Shown piece after piece: positions 55,632 through 64,000 of a stretch of DNA of 64,000 nt. Numbering within the stretch: the stretch's first letter is position 1; each line of letters opens with the position of its first letter. This DNA is from Sphingomonas phyllosphaerae FA2 (GTDB lineage: Bacteria > Pseudomonadota > Alphaproteobacteria > Sphingomonadales > Sphingomonadaceae), in NCBI RefSeq assembly GCF_000427645.1, contig NZ_KE386571.1, positions 2,934,895-2,998,894 on the forward strand, given 5' to 3'. The notes under the pieces are model-generated. The model saw only the letters and a program-made list of their open reading frames with translations, ran no database searches and was not told the origin of the DNA. Both the position numbers and the translations under genes were made by a program.

Positions 55632-57206
55632 ATGACCAGCATCCCGATCCGCCGCGCGCTCCTCTCCGTCTCCGACAAGACCGGGATCGTCGACCTCGCC
55701 ACCGCGCTTGGCAACAAGGGCGTCGAACTCGTCTCGACCGGCGGAACCGCCAAGGCGCTGCGCGACGCCGGGCTGACCGTGCGCGACATCAGCGAGCTGA
55801 CCGGCTTCCCCGAGATGATGGACGGCCGCGTCAAGACGCTCCACCCCAAGGTCCACGGCGGGCTGCTCGCGGTGCGCGACGACGCCGCGCACGCCGCGTC
55901 GATGGAAGAGCATCAGATCGGGGCGATCGATCTGGTCGTCGTCAATCTCTATCCGTTCGAGGCGACCGTCGCCAAGGGCGCGGACCGCGACGAAGTGGTC
56001 GAGAATATCGATATCGGCGGACCGTCGATGGTCCGCTCGGCCGCCAAGAACCACGCGTATGTCGCGATCGTCACCGATCCCGCCGATTACGCGCTGGTCG
56101 CAGAGGGCACGACCACGCTGGAGGATCGCAAGCGGCTCGCCGCCAAGGCGTTCGCCACCACCGCCGCCTATGACGGCGCGATCGCGCGCTGGTTCGGCAA
56201 TGTCGACCAGGGCGAGCGCTTCCCCGCAGTCCTGCCGCTGACACTGCGCCGCGCGGGCGAGGAGCTGCGGTACGGCGAGAACCCTCACCAGCACGCCGCC
56301 TTCTACGCCGCGACCGGCGACGCCACGCCCGGGATCGGGCAGGCGCGGCAGCTGCAGGGCAAGGCGCTGAGCTACAACAATTACAACGACGCCGATGCCG
56401 CGCTGGAACTGATCGCCGAATTTCGCGACGCCGCGCCGACCTGCGTGATCGTCAAGCACGCCAATCCGTGCGGGGTCGCGACCGCCGCGACGCTGGCCGA
56501 GGCGTATGAGGCGGCGTTCGCGTGCGACACGGTCAGCGCGTTCGGCGGGATCATCGCGGTCAACCGCCCGCTCGACGGCGTGACGGCCAAGGCGATCACC
56601 GGCATCTTCACCGAGGTCGTCGTCGCCCCCGACGCCGACGAGGAGGCGCTGGCGCTGTTCGCGGCGAAGAAGAACCTGCGGCTGCTGCTGACCGGCACGC
56701 TCCCCGATCCGGCGCGCGACGGGCTGTTCGCCAAGTCGATCGCGGGCGGCTGGCTGGTCCAGTCGCGCGACGCCGGGCGCGTGCTGCCCGCCGACCTGAA
56801 GGTCGTGACCAAGCGCCAGCCGACCGAGCAGGAACTGGCCGACTGCCTGTTTGCCTGGACGGTCGCCAAGCACGTCAAGTCGAACGCGATCGTCTATGCC
56901 AAGGGGGGCAGCACCGCGGGCGTCGGCGCGGGGCAGATGAACCGGCTGGAATCGGCGCGGATTGCCGCGTGGAAGGCAAAGGACGCTGCCGACAAGGCCG
57001 GCTGGGGCGAGGCGCGCACGATCGGCTCGGCGGTGGCATCGGATGCGTTCTTCCCGTTCGCCGACGGGTTGCTCGCGGCGGTCGAGGCGGGCGCGACCGC
57101 GGTGATCCAGCCGGGCGGCTCGATCCGCGACGACGAGGTGATCGCCGCCGCCGATGCGGCCGGGCTGGCGATGGTGTTCACCGGCATGCGCCACTTCCGG
57201 CATTGA
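55632..57206 (+). CDS. purH: Bifunctional AICAR transformylase/IMP cyclohydrolase
   Basis: Last two steps of IMP synthesis. 524 residues: the N-terminal MGS-like cyclohydrolase ([30 protein letters not shown]) and the C-terminal transformylase ([40 protein letters not shown]). Start ATG 55632; the upstream frame is open but starts in the spacer. Confidence 0.98.
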   Translation: MTSIPIRRALLSVSDKTGIVDLATALGNKGVELVSTGGTAKALRDAGLTVRDISELTGFPEMMDGRVKTLHPKVHGGLLAVRDDAAHAASMEEHQIGAIDLVVVNLYPFEATVAKGADRDEVVENIDIGGPSMVRSAAKNHAYVAIVTDPADYALVAEGTTTLEDRKRLAAKAFATTAAYDGAIARWFGNVDQGERFPAVLPLTLRRAGEELRYGENPHQHAAFYAATGDATPGIGQARQLQGKALSYNNYNDADAALELIAEFRDAAPTCVIVKHANPCGVATAATLAEAYEAAFACDTVSAFGGIIAVNRPLDGVTAKAITGIFTEVVVAPDADEEALALFAAKKNLRLLLTGTLPDPARDGLFAKSIAGGWLVQSRDAGRVLPADLKVVTKRQPTEQELADCLFAWTVAKHVKSNAIVYAKGGSTAGVGAGQMNRLESARIAAWKAKDAADKAGWGEARTIGSAVASDAFFPFADGLLAAVEAGATAVIQPGGSIRDDEVIAAADAAGLAMVFTGMRHFRH

Positions 57207-57229
57207 TCGGCGCCGTTTGATCGAAGCGC

Positions 57230-57361
57230 CGTCGCCCCTGCGAAGGCAGGGGCCTATTGCTGTATCGTGTGCCAGCACGCTGACACATAAGCCGACGTGG
57301 CCGAGGAAGCGACAGCCACAAACTTTACAGACATGGGCCCCTGCCTGCGCAGGGGCGACGG
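57230..57361. repeat. MITE-like element, copy 2, between purH and the flippase gene
   Basis: 132 bp, arms beginning CGTCGCCCCTGCGAAGGCAG and ending GCGCAGGGGCGACGG. The arms match copy 1 almost exactly; interiors share CTGACACAT and ACAGACATGGGCC. Convergent gap, so it could also act as a terminator. Confidence 0.85.
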
Positions 57362-57374
57362 CGCTATTCGGCTA

Positions 57375-58898
57375 TTACCGGATGAACCCGCCCTCGTTCG
57401 GCAGCGTCGCCTCTTCCGCGCTCGGCATCTTGCTGAACAGCGCGCGGTCTTCGGGGCCGAAGGCGTAGCGCCAGATCACGAACAGATACGCCGCCAGCGT
57501 CGCGGCGACGCCTATCGAGACCTGCGCCCAGCGCCACGCCGGCGGCAGCAGCGCGAACGCCCCGCCAACCGCCGCGCCCGCGCACGCCGCCCAAACAAGC
57601 GGCCAGCGCATCGGCGAGACGCTCGCCCCGAGCAACCGTCCCAGCACCCCCGCCTTGATGAACGAGGTGAGCAGCACCACCAGCATCAACGCGATCGGCG
57701 CACCCGCCGCCTGTGTCGTGACGCCATAGCCCGCCGCCCGCAACGCGAGGATCAGCGCGAACGACAGCGCGATCTGCAACGCGATCATCGTCATCGAGAT
57801 CAGCAGGTTGCGATGCCGCGCCATGTAGACCAGCGCCGATTCGGAGACCGCGCCGGTCGAGGCGAACACCTCGGCGAACAGCAGGAACACCATCGGCGCC
57901 GCACCGCCGACGAACTGCGGCCCGATCGTCGCCATCACCCCCTCGCGCGGGATCGAGGCGGTGATCGCCAGCGCGAGCTGCGCGGCGATGATCCAGAACG
58001 CCACCTGCCGCACCTGCCGCGCGATCGCCGCCAGATCGCCGCGCGCGAGGCTCTGCGTCACCACGGGCCCCAGGATTGGGTCGAAGCTGGTCTTGAGCTT
58101 CTGCGGCAGGCTCGCGACCTGCTGCGCCATATAATAGATGCCGACCACGCTCGGCGCGAACAGCGTGCCCAGGATCAGCCGGTCGACGTTGCGACTGCCC
58201 CATTCGAGCGCGTCGGCCCCCGCGAGCGGGGTGTTGGCGCGGGTCATCTGCCACAATTGCCCGACATGCGGTGACCAGCCGTGCGGGACGCCATAACTGC
58301 GGATCAGCGGGACGATGCTCGCGGTCAGCGCCGCGACCATGCTCGCGACATAGGCGAGCACCAGCCCGTCCTTGTGCGTGAAGAACGAAAACAGGAACGC
58401 GAAGATCGACAGCGTCCACGGCTCGATCACCGCACGCGCAGTGACGCTGGCCTTGACGTTGTGGCGATAGGCGAGCGCGGCGAGGCTGACGTCGGACAGC
58501 GCGGGCGCGAGGATGATCAGCGGGAAGAGCCGGTCGAGCCCGCCGATCGCCGAGTTCGGGTACATCGCCTGCGGGAAGGTGAAGAGCAGGGCGCTGGCGA
58601 TCAGGCTGGCGATCAGCGCGAGCGCGAGCGCGTCGAAGACGACGTGATTGTGCGGGCGCTCGGTCGAGGACAGTGCCTGCGCCAGCCCGCGCTTGAGCCC
58701 CAGCGTGGCGATCAGCGCGGCGAACTCGACAACTACGACCGCGATCGCGAAGCGGCCGACGAGCGCCGCACCGTACATATGGCCGGCGATGAACAGGAAC
58801 GGGATGCGCGCGCCGAGCCGCAGGACGAAGCCGGCGACATTGGTGCGGCCGCCCTTGGCGAGAGCGGCGATGTCTTCGGGTTGGTCGGTGGCGGTCAT
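57375..58898 (-). CDS. Polysaccharide/lipopolysaccharide flippase (Wzx-like, MOP superfamily)
   Basis: 507 residues with about twelve to fourteen helices. The N-terminal GFVLRLGARIPFLFIAG and ALEWGSRNVDRLILGTLFAPS segments recall MOP-family polysaccharide export proteins that flip lipid-linked sugar units. Specificity unknown; no other surface-polysaccharide gene is adjacent. The start MTATDQPEDIAAL at 58898 is chosen because the long upstream frame runs into a repeat. Confidence 0.82.
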   Translation of the reverse strand: MTATDQPEDIAALAKGGRTNVAGFVLRLGARIPFLFIAGHMYGAALVGRFAIAVVVVEFAALIATLGLKRGLAQALSSTERPHNHVVFDALALALIASLIASALLFTFPQAMYPNSAIGGLDRLFPLIILAPALSDVSLAALAYRHNVKASVTARAVIEPWTLSIFAFLFSFFTHKDGLVLAYVASMVAALTASIVPLIRSYGVPHGWSPHVGQLWQMTRANTPLAGADALEWGSRNVDRLILGTLFAPSVVGIYYMAQQVASLPQKLKTSFDPILGPVVTQSLARGDLAAIARQVRQVAFWIIAAQLALAITASIPREGVMATIGPQFVGGAAPMVFLLFAEVFASTGAVSESALVYMARHRNLLISMTMIALQIALSFALILALRAAGYGVTTQAAGAPIALMLVVLLTSFIKAGVLGRLLGASVSPMRWPLVWAACAGAAVGGAFALLPPAWRWAQVSIGVAATLAAYLFVIWRYAFGPEDRALFSKMPSAEEATLPNEGGFIR

Positions 58899-58917
58899 GC
58901 GGAGGCCAGATCCACTA

Positions 58918-59037
58918 CCGTTCGCTTCGAGCAGGGTTCGAGCGCAGCCGAGAACCCGCCTGTCGATAAGACACCGCGGGCGGCAACCTCTCGACACGCC
59001 GTCTCGGCTGCGCTCGACGGCTGCTCGAGGCGAACGG
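58918..59037. repeat. Nested inverted repeat, family E, copy 1
   Basis: Outer arms CCGTTCGCTTCGAGCA (58918-58933) and TGCTCGAGGCGAACGG (59022-59037) match at 15 of 16; inner arms TCGAGCGCAGCCGAGA (58938-58953) and its perfect reverse complement (59002-59017). It lies in the 247-bp spacer between polA and the flippase gene. Confidence 0.88.
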
Positions 59038-59145
59038 AAGGGTTGAAGAGGCGCGACATGGCAAAGCCATGTCGTCGGACGGGCTGTGCCCGCCGGCCGC
59101 GCTTGCTTGAGTCAGCCGGGCGTGGCCGGCTGCCAAGCGGCGCGG

Positions 59146-61914
59146 TCAATGCGCCTCCCCCCAGCTACGCCCCACACCGATCTCCACCCCCAGCGGCACG
59201 TCGAGCATCACCGACGGTTCCGCCGCCCCTGCCATCACGCGCTCGATCACGGGGCGTGCGCGCTCGACGTCACCCTCGGGCAGCTCGAACACCAGTTCGT
59301 CGTGGACCTGCAACAGCATCCTCACATCGGGCAGCCCCGCCTCGATCAGCGCCGGCTCCATCCGCGCCATCGCGCGCTTGATGATATCGGCGCTCGTCCC
59401 CTGGATCGGCGCGTTGATCGCGGCGCGCTCGGCCCCCTGCCGCTCGTGCTGCACCTTGCTGCGGATGCGCGGGAAGTGCGTCTTGCGGCCGAACAAGGTT
59501 TCGGTGAAGCCGTGCTCGCGCACCTGCGTCAGTGTCTCGGCGATATAGCGGTTGATGCCGGGGAAACGCTCGAAGTAGCGGTCGATCATCGACTGCGCCT
59601 CGTCGGCGGAGATGTCGAGCCGCCCCGCCAGCCCCCAGCGCGAGATGCCGTAGAGGATCGCGAAGTTGATCGTCTTCGCGCTGGCACGTGTGTCGCGCGT
59701 CACCTCGCCGAACAATTCCTGCGCGGTCAGGCTGTGGATGTCGTCGCCGCGCGCAAACGCCTCCTTGAGCTGCGGCACGTCCGCCATATGCGCCGCCAGC
59801 CGCAGTTCGATCTGCGAATAATCGGCGGCGAGGATGACGTTGCCCGGCTCCGCGACGAATGCGTCGCGGATCTGCCGCCCGGTCTCTGTGCGGATCGGGA
59901 TGTTCTGGAGGTTGGGATCGGTCGACGACAGTCGCCCGGTCTGCGCGCCGGTCAGCGAATAGCTGGTGTGGACGCGCCCGGTCTGCGGGTGGATCTGCTC
60001 CTGAAGGCTATCGGTATAGGTGTTCTTCAGCTTGGTGAGCTGACGCCATTCCAGCACCTTCGTCGCGATCTCCGCCCCCGCCGATCCCTTGTCGGCCGCC
60101 AGCCGTTCCAGCTCGGTGACATCGGTCGAATAGACGCCGCTCTTGCCCTTGCGCCCGCCCTTGAGACCCAGCCGCTCGAACAGCACGTCGCCGAGCTGCT
60201 TGGGGCTGCCGATCGTGAACGGCCCGCCGGCCAGCTCGTGGACGACGCCTTCGAGGTGCGCGATCTGCGTCGAGAACTCGCCGGACAGCTGCGCCAGCTT
60301 CTCGCGATCGACCTTGATCCCGCGCCGCTCCATCCGCGCGATCACCGCCACCAGCGGGCGGTCGACCATCTGGTAGACGCGCGTCCCGCCCTCGCGCGGC
60401 AGCCGCGCGGTGAAGCGCCGCCACAGCCGCAGCGTCACGTCGGCATCCTCGGCGGCGTAGCGCGTCGCGGCCTTCAGATCGATTTCGTGGAAGCCGAGCG
60501 CCTTCTTGCCGGTCCCGACCACGTCCTTGTACGCGATGCAGGTGTGCGAGAGGTGCGTCGCGGCCAGCTCGTCCATGCCGTGCCCGTGCAGCCCGGCGTC
60601 GAGTGCGAAGCTCATGACGATCGTGTCGTCATAAGGCGCGACGTCGATCCCGAGCCGGGACAGCACGACCAAATCGTATTTGAGGTTGTGCCCGATCTTG
60701 AGGACGCCGGGGTCCTCCAACAGCGGCTTGAGCTTGGCCAGCGCGGCATCGCGGTCAAGCTGCGCCGGGCGCTCAGCGAACATGTCATTCCCGCCATGCG
60801 CCAGCGGCACGTAGCAGGCGAGATTCGGGTGCAGCGCCATCGACACGCCGACCAGCTCGGCGAGCATCGGGTCCTTGGCGGTCGTTTCGGTATCGATCGC
60901 CACCCAGCCCTGATGCCGCGCGACTGTGATCCAGCGGTCGAGCGCGTCGTCGTCGGTGACCGTCTCATAGCCGTCGTGGTTGCACGCCGGCTCCTCGTCG
61001 GCGTCGAACGCCGCGTCGGTGGGCGCCCCGGCGACGGGAGCATCGGCGACCTCGCAGAGCCGCGTCAGCAGCGAGCGGAAGCCGTGATGGTCGAGAAACG
61101 CGCGTAGCGGCGCGTCGGGGATGCCGTCCGCCAGCGACAATTCCTCGAGCGGCTGCGGCAACGGCACGTCGCACGCCAGCTCGACCAGCTTGCGGCTCAT
61201 CCGCGCCGCTTCGGCATGCTCGATCAGATTGTCGCGCAGCTTGCCCTTCTTCATCGCGTCGGCCGCGGCGAGCACGCCCTCGACATCGCCATGTTCGAGG
61301 ATCAACTTGGCGGCAGTCTTCGGCCCGACGCCCGGGACGCCGGGAACGTTGTCGACGCTGTCGCCCATCAAGGCGAGCACCTCGCCGAGCTTCTCCGGCC
61401 CGACCCCGAACTTCGCCTCGACATCGGCGGGACCGAGCGTGCGATTGTTCATCGTGTCGAGCATGTCGACCGACGGGTCGGTCATCAGCTGCATCAGGTC
61501 CTTGTCGGAACTGACGATCGTCACCTGCCACCCCTGCGCCAGCGCCGCCTTGGTATAACTGGCGATCAGGTCGTCCGCTTCCCAGCCCTGTTCCTCGATA
61601 CACGGCAGCGAGAAGGCGCGCGTCGCGTCGCGAATCATCGGAAACTGCGGGACGAGATCCTCGGGCGGCGGCGGGCGATGCGCCTTATACTGGTCGTACA
61701 GCTCGTTGCGGAACGTCTGGCTCGACTTGTCGAGGACCACCGCCATATGCGTCGGCCCGTCGGCGGCGTGGAGCTGGTCGGCCAGTTTCCACAGCATCGT
61801 CGTATAGCCATAGACCGCGCCGACCGGCTCGCCATGCTTGTTGGTGAGCGGCGGGAGACGGTGATAGGCCCGGAAAATATAGCCCGATCCGTCGACGAGA
61901 TAGAGGTGCGGCAT
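59146..61914 (-). CDS. polA: DNA polymerase I
   Basis: 922 residues. The N-terminal 5'-3' flap nuclease (about 1-290), a 3'-5' exonuclease with an intact DEDD site (VAIDTETTAKDP, IGHNLKYDLVVL, YAAEDADVTLRL) so proofreading is retained, and the family A polymerase (ADYSQIELRLAAHM, KTINFAILYGIS, LLQVHDELVFELP). Start ATG 61914. Repair and Okazaki-fragment processing. Confidence 0.98.
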   Translation of the reverse strand: MPHLYLVDGSGYIFRAYHRLPPLTNKHGEPVGAVYGYTTMLWKLADQLHAADGPTHMAVVLDKSSQTFRNELYDQYKAHRPPPPEDLVPQFPMIRDATRAFSLPCIEEQGWEADDLIASYTKAALAQGWQVTIVSSDKDLMQLMTDPSVDMLDTMNNRTLGPADVEAKFGVGPEKLGEVLALMGDSVDNVPGVPGVGPKTAAKLILEHGDVEGVLAAADAMKKGKLRDNLIEHAEAARMSRKLVELACDVPLPQPLEELSLADGIPDAPLRAFLDHHGFRSLLTRLCEVADAPVAGAPTDAAFDADEEPACNHDGYETVTDDDALDRWITVARHQGWVAIDTETTAKDPMLAELVGVSMALHPNLACYVPLAHGGNDMFAERPAQLDRDAALAKLKPLLEDPGVLKIGHNLKYDLVVLSRLGIDVAPYDDTIVMSFALDAGLHGHGMDELAATHLSHTCIAYKDVVGTGKKALGFHEIDLKAATRYAAEDADVTLRLWRRFTARLPREGGTRVYQMVDRPLVAVIARMERRGIKVDREKLAQLSGEFSTQIAHLEGVVHELAGGPFTIGSPKQLGDVLFERLGLKGGRKGKSGVYSTDVTELERLAADKGSAGAEIATKVLEWRQLTKLKNTYTDSLQEQIHPQTGRVHTSYSLTGAQTGRLSSTDPNLQNIPIRTETGRQIRDAFVAEPGNVILAADYSQIELRLAAHMADVPQLKEAFARGDDIHSLTAQELFGEVTRDTRASAKTINFAILYGISRWGLAGRLDISADEAQSMIDRYFERFPGINRYIAETLTQVREHGFTETLFGRKTHFPRIRSKVQHERQGAERAAINAPIQGTSADIIKRAMARMEPALIEAGLPDVRMLLQVHDELVFELPEGDVERARPVIERVMAGAAEPSVMLDVPLGVEIGVGRSWGEAH

Positions 61915-61965
61915 GGCGGCTGCCCTATAACGGATTGGGGTCAGGGGGAACGGTGTTCGTCCGTT

Positions 61966-62059
61966 CGTCATTCCCGCGCAGGCGAAAATCCAGAACCTCT
62001 GACGTCTCGGCTCTCACGAAAACCTGCGCGTCTGGATTCCCGCCTTCGCGGGAATGACG
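61966..62059. repeat. REP-like palindrome, family B, between polA and the serine hydrolase
   Basis: CGTCATTCCCGCGCAGGCG pairs with CGCCTTCGCGGGAATGACG; inner TCCAGAAC... and GTCTGGATTC also pair. This belongs to the GGGAATGAC repeat type seen in many proteobacteria. Confidence 0.85.
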
Positions 62060-62068
62060 ACGTCACAT

Positions 62069-63178
62069 CTACTCCGACTCGTCCGCCCCGCCCGCGCGCG
62101 GCTGTGCACCGGTCAGCGCGGCGGCGACCTGCTGGATCAGCACCTGGCGCACGCGCATCGGCGCGGTCGTGTCGCCGATCTGCACCGCGATCGCATAGCG
62201 CCGCCCGTCGGGCGCGGTCAGGATACCGATGTCGTTGAAGCCGGCGTTGCGGCTGCCCAGTTCCTGCCCGGTCCCGGTCTTATGCGCGAGCGTCCAGCCC
62301 GCCGGGGTCGCCGCCTTCAGCCGCGCGCGACCGGTGTGCGAATTCGCCATCGTGTCGAGCAGCACGCGCGTCGAGGTCTCGCTCAGCAACTCGCCACGCG
62401 CCAGCCGCGCCAGCGCCTCGACGATCGCCGCCGGCTGCGCGCCGTCGGGCGGATTGTCGATATAGCGTTGCAGCGCGGCGCGGCGCACCTCGGGATCGAG
62501 CCGCGCGCGCGCCGCCTCGAACCCGCGCCCCATCGCCATCGACTGGTTCCACGTCACCCCCGCCGTACCGCTCTGGAGCAGGCGTTCGCCCGGGCCGAAG
62601 CGGATGCCGGAGATATGCTTCTCCGCGAGAAAGCGCCGCACCGCCGCCGGGCCGCCGACATAGGTCAGCAGCCGGTCGTTGGCGGTATTGTCGCTCTGCG
62701 TCAGCGCACGGGTCAGCAATCCGGTGACGGTGGTGCGGTAACCCTCGCCCGTCACCAGCCCAGCGATCGGCTGATGGAACAGCGTCAGATCGTCGCGCGT
62801 GACCAGCACCGGATCGTCGAGCTTCAACCGCCCGGCGTCGCGTTGCCCCAGCACGGTCATCGCGACCCACAATTTGCTGACGCTCTGCTGCGGCAGATAG
62901 AGCGCACCGCCCTCCGACACGATCCAGTCCTCGTCGACCGCCTGGATCGCCGCGCCGGCCTTGCCGGGGAAGCTGCGGATCAGCTGCGTCACCCGTTGCT
63001 GCAACGCGCGCGGCGCCGACTTGGGCCGCGGCGGTGCAGGCGGCGGGACCGCGACCGAGACGATCGGCGGCGGTGGCGCGGCCGGGATCAGCGTCGACCC
63101 CGCCCCCGCGCCGCAGCCGGCGATCAGCAGCGACCAGCCGATCACCGTCGCCCGGTGCGCGAATGTCGTCTTTCCCAT
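62069..63178 (-). CDS. Class A beta-lactamase-like serine hydrolase lipoprotein
   Basis: 369 residues. A lipobox (LLIAGC, Cys22) and a Pro-rich linker (about 31-56) precede a penicillin-binding/beta-lactamase fold with S99-x-x-K102 (QQSVSKLW), SDN at 162-164 and KTG at 300-302. The usual class A E166 ExxLN motif is not evident, so antibiotic hydrolysis is uncertain; a peptidoglycan or esterase role is possible. The start MGKTTFAH at 63178 follows the lipoprotein pattern; upstream frame is open. Confidence 0.85.
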   Translation of the reverse strand: MGKTTFAHRATVIGWSLLIAGCGAGAGSTLIPAAPPPPIVSVAVPPPAPPRPKSAPRALQQRVTQLIRSFPGKAGAAIQAVDEDWIVSEGGALYLPQQSVSKLWVAMTVLGQRDAGRLKLDDPVLVTRDDLTLFHQPIAGLVTGEGYRTTVTGLLTRALTQSDNTANDRLLTYVGGPAAVRRFLAEKHISGIRFGPGERLLQSGTAGVTWNQSMAMGRGFEAARARLDPEVRRAALQRYIDNPPDGAQPAAIVEALARLARGELLSETSTRVLLDTMANSHTGRARLKAATPAGWTLAHKTGTGQELGSRNAGFNDIGILTAPDGRRYAIAVQIGDTTAPMRVRQVLIQQVAAALTGAQPRAGGADESE

Positions 63179-63354
63179 GTCCGCCGCCGTCACCCCTGCC
63201 TGATCCGCCGGTGTGCCGGTCGAGCCCTCGGGCGCAAACCCCTGCGACTCGCGCTTGCGACGACCGCCAGCCAGCGCACGACGAGTCGAGTCGGGGTTGC
63301 TCAACCGCCTGATTCCCGATGACCAATCAGTGCTCGACGATGACCTTGTTCCTC

Positions 63355-63383
63355 CGTCATGCCGGACTTGATCCGGGGCGACG
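63355..63383. repeat. Family A REP-like element, half copy
   Basis: Only the first arm of family A (CGTCATGCCGGACTTGATCC) is joined directly to the GGGGCGACG end, giving 29 bp. Likely a deletion derivative of the ~87-bp element. Confidence 0.75.
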
Positions 63384-63418
63384 TACAAGAGGGTGTTCGG
63401 GTTGATCAGACCTGAGGC

Positions 63419-64000
63419 TCACGGCACCAGCACTGTATCGACCGGGGGATCGCTCAGTTCGGGATAGTCGAGCGTGTAATGCAGCCCGCGGCTCTCATGC
63501 CGGTGCAGCGCCGAGCGGACGATCAGGTCGGCGGTCTGGAGCAGGTTGCGCAGCTCGATCAGATCGGGGGTGACGCGGAAATGCCCGTAATAATCCTCGA
63601 TCTCGGAGCGGAGCAGGTCGATGCGGTGACGGGCGCGCTCCAGCCGCTTGGTGGTGCGGACGATCCCGACATAATTCCACATGAAGCGGCGGATCTCGGT
63701 CCAGTTCTGCTTGATGACCACTTCCTCGTCGGAATCGGTCACGCGGCTTTCGTCCCATGCACGGATGGCGGGGACCGCGGGCAAGTTGTCCCAGCGTTCC
63801 GCGATGTCGCGCGCCGCCGCCTCGCCGAAGACGAAACATTCGAGCAGCGAGTTCGACGCCAGCCGGTTCGCGCCGTGCAGCCCCGATTGCGTGCACTCCC
63901 CCGCCGCATAGAGGCCGGGCAAATCGGTGCGCCCGTCGCGATCGACCATGATCCCGCCGCAGGTATAATGCTGCGCCGGCACCACCGGGATCGGCGCGAC
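63419..64000 (-). CDS. nadB: L-aspartate oxidase, 3' part (cut by the window end)
   Basis: The 193 visible residues are the C-terminal third of a FAD-linked dicarboxylate oxidoreductase. [41 protein letters not shown] and the C-terminal helical domain [16 protein letters not shown] fit NadB, which makes iminoaspartate for NAD synthesis. SdhA/FrdA lacks this short three-helix tail. The start lies beyond base 64000. No other NAD gene is visible. Confidence 0.92.
   Translation of the reverse strand, partial: VAPIPVVPAQHYTCGGIMVDRDGRTDLPGLYAAGECTQSGLHGANRLASNSLLECFVFGEAAARDIAERWDNLPAVPAIRAWDESRVTDSDEEVVIKQNWTEIRRFMWNYVGIVRTTKRLERARHRIDLLRSEIEDYYGHFRVTPDLIELRNLLQTADLIVRSALHRHESRGLHYTLDYPELSDPPVDTVLVP

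Noticed and set aside
54687..57278. An 863-codon minus-strand frame across the heparinase-like gene and purH.
   Set aside because: It spans two well-identified genes in antisense and has shadow-like composition with no recognisable motif.
59086..61107. A 673-codon open frame on the plus strand opposite polA.
   Set aside because: Typical antisense shadow of a GC-rich gene: Arg/Ala/His/Gln-rich, no domain, and polA itself is unmistakable.
62069..63388. Extending the serine hydrolase to a 439-residue protein starting near 63388.
   Set aside because: The added 70 residues lie over a half REP element and precede a clean lipoprotein signal at 63178.

Overview
The window is a continuous stretch of high-GC (by eye about two thirds G+C), densely packed bacterial chromosome from an alphaproteobacterium, most likely Sphingomonas or a close relative in the Sphingomonadaceae. 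The grounds are: an IalB-like gene beside rlmN, a class I (archaeal-type) lysyl-tRNA synthetase, a TorF-type porin, the carotenoid hydroxylase CrtZ, a RibBX-type riboflavin gene, the aa3 oxidase operon with Cox11, SURF1 and DUF983, and dispersed palindromic repeats typical of sphingomonads. I count 69 protein genes (the last one cut by the window end) and one tRNA-Gly. I see no prophage, transposase, CRISPR array, rRNA or plasmid feature. Many genes overlap their neighbour by 4 bp, and several begin at GTG or TTG.

Layout. 0-4.6 kb: envelope protein, rlmN, TSUP exporter, flavin reductase, and a cytochrome b561-type membrane protein paired with a molybdopterin lipoprotein. 4.9-12.1 kb (minus): the cytochrome c oxidase operon ctaC-ctaD-GNAT-ctaB-small protein-ctaG-ctaE-DUF983-SURF1. 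12.3-16.1 kb (plus): pyrE-pdxJ-acpS-lepB-AI-2E transporter. 16.2-19.6 kb: a four-gene envelope/glycan group (polytopic membrane protein, DUF2141, GT4 glycosyltransferase, and a convergent DUF2334 deacetylase-like gene). 19.6-22.6 kb (minus): rpmF-plsX-fabH-ihfA-merR. 22.8-29.3 kb: MBL hydrolase, fused pabB-pabC, aminotransferase, msrA, and Trm112/LON/CnoX proteostasis genes. 29.7-34.5 kb (minus): porin, SulP anion transporter and a two-component system. 34.7-38.2 kb: tRNA-Gly, HPP protein, DUF72 and small enzymes. 38.2-43.1 kb (minus): gltX, a small membrane protein, then ribD-ribE-ribBX-ribH. 43.2-49.1 kb: prs, gpsA-tsaD, hemC-hemD and a mitofilin-like protein. 49.2-55.5 kb: lysS, crtZ, SdhAF4, rsmB, rpe, heparinase-like. 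55.6-64 kb: purH, a flippase, polA, a serine beta-lactamase-like lipoprotein and the 3' part of nadB.

Almost everything is core metabolism. The real surprises are at the sequence level. At least six families of palindromic or inverted-repeat elements sit in the intergenic gaps. One such element has inserted in frame into ribD and is translated as 26 extra residues. A matched pair of about 133-bp MITE-like elements flanks hemC and purH. The riboflavin operon carries a RibB whose cyclohydrolase II half has lost every zinc-binding cysteine.
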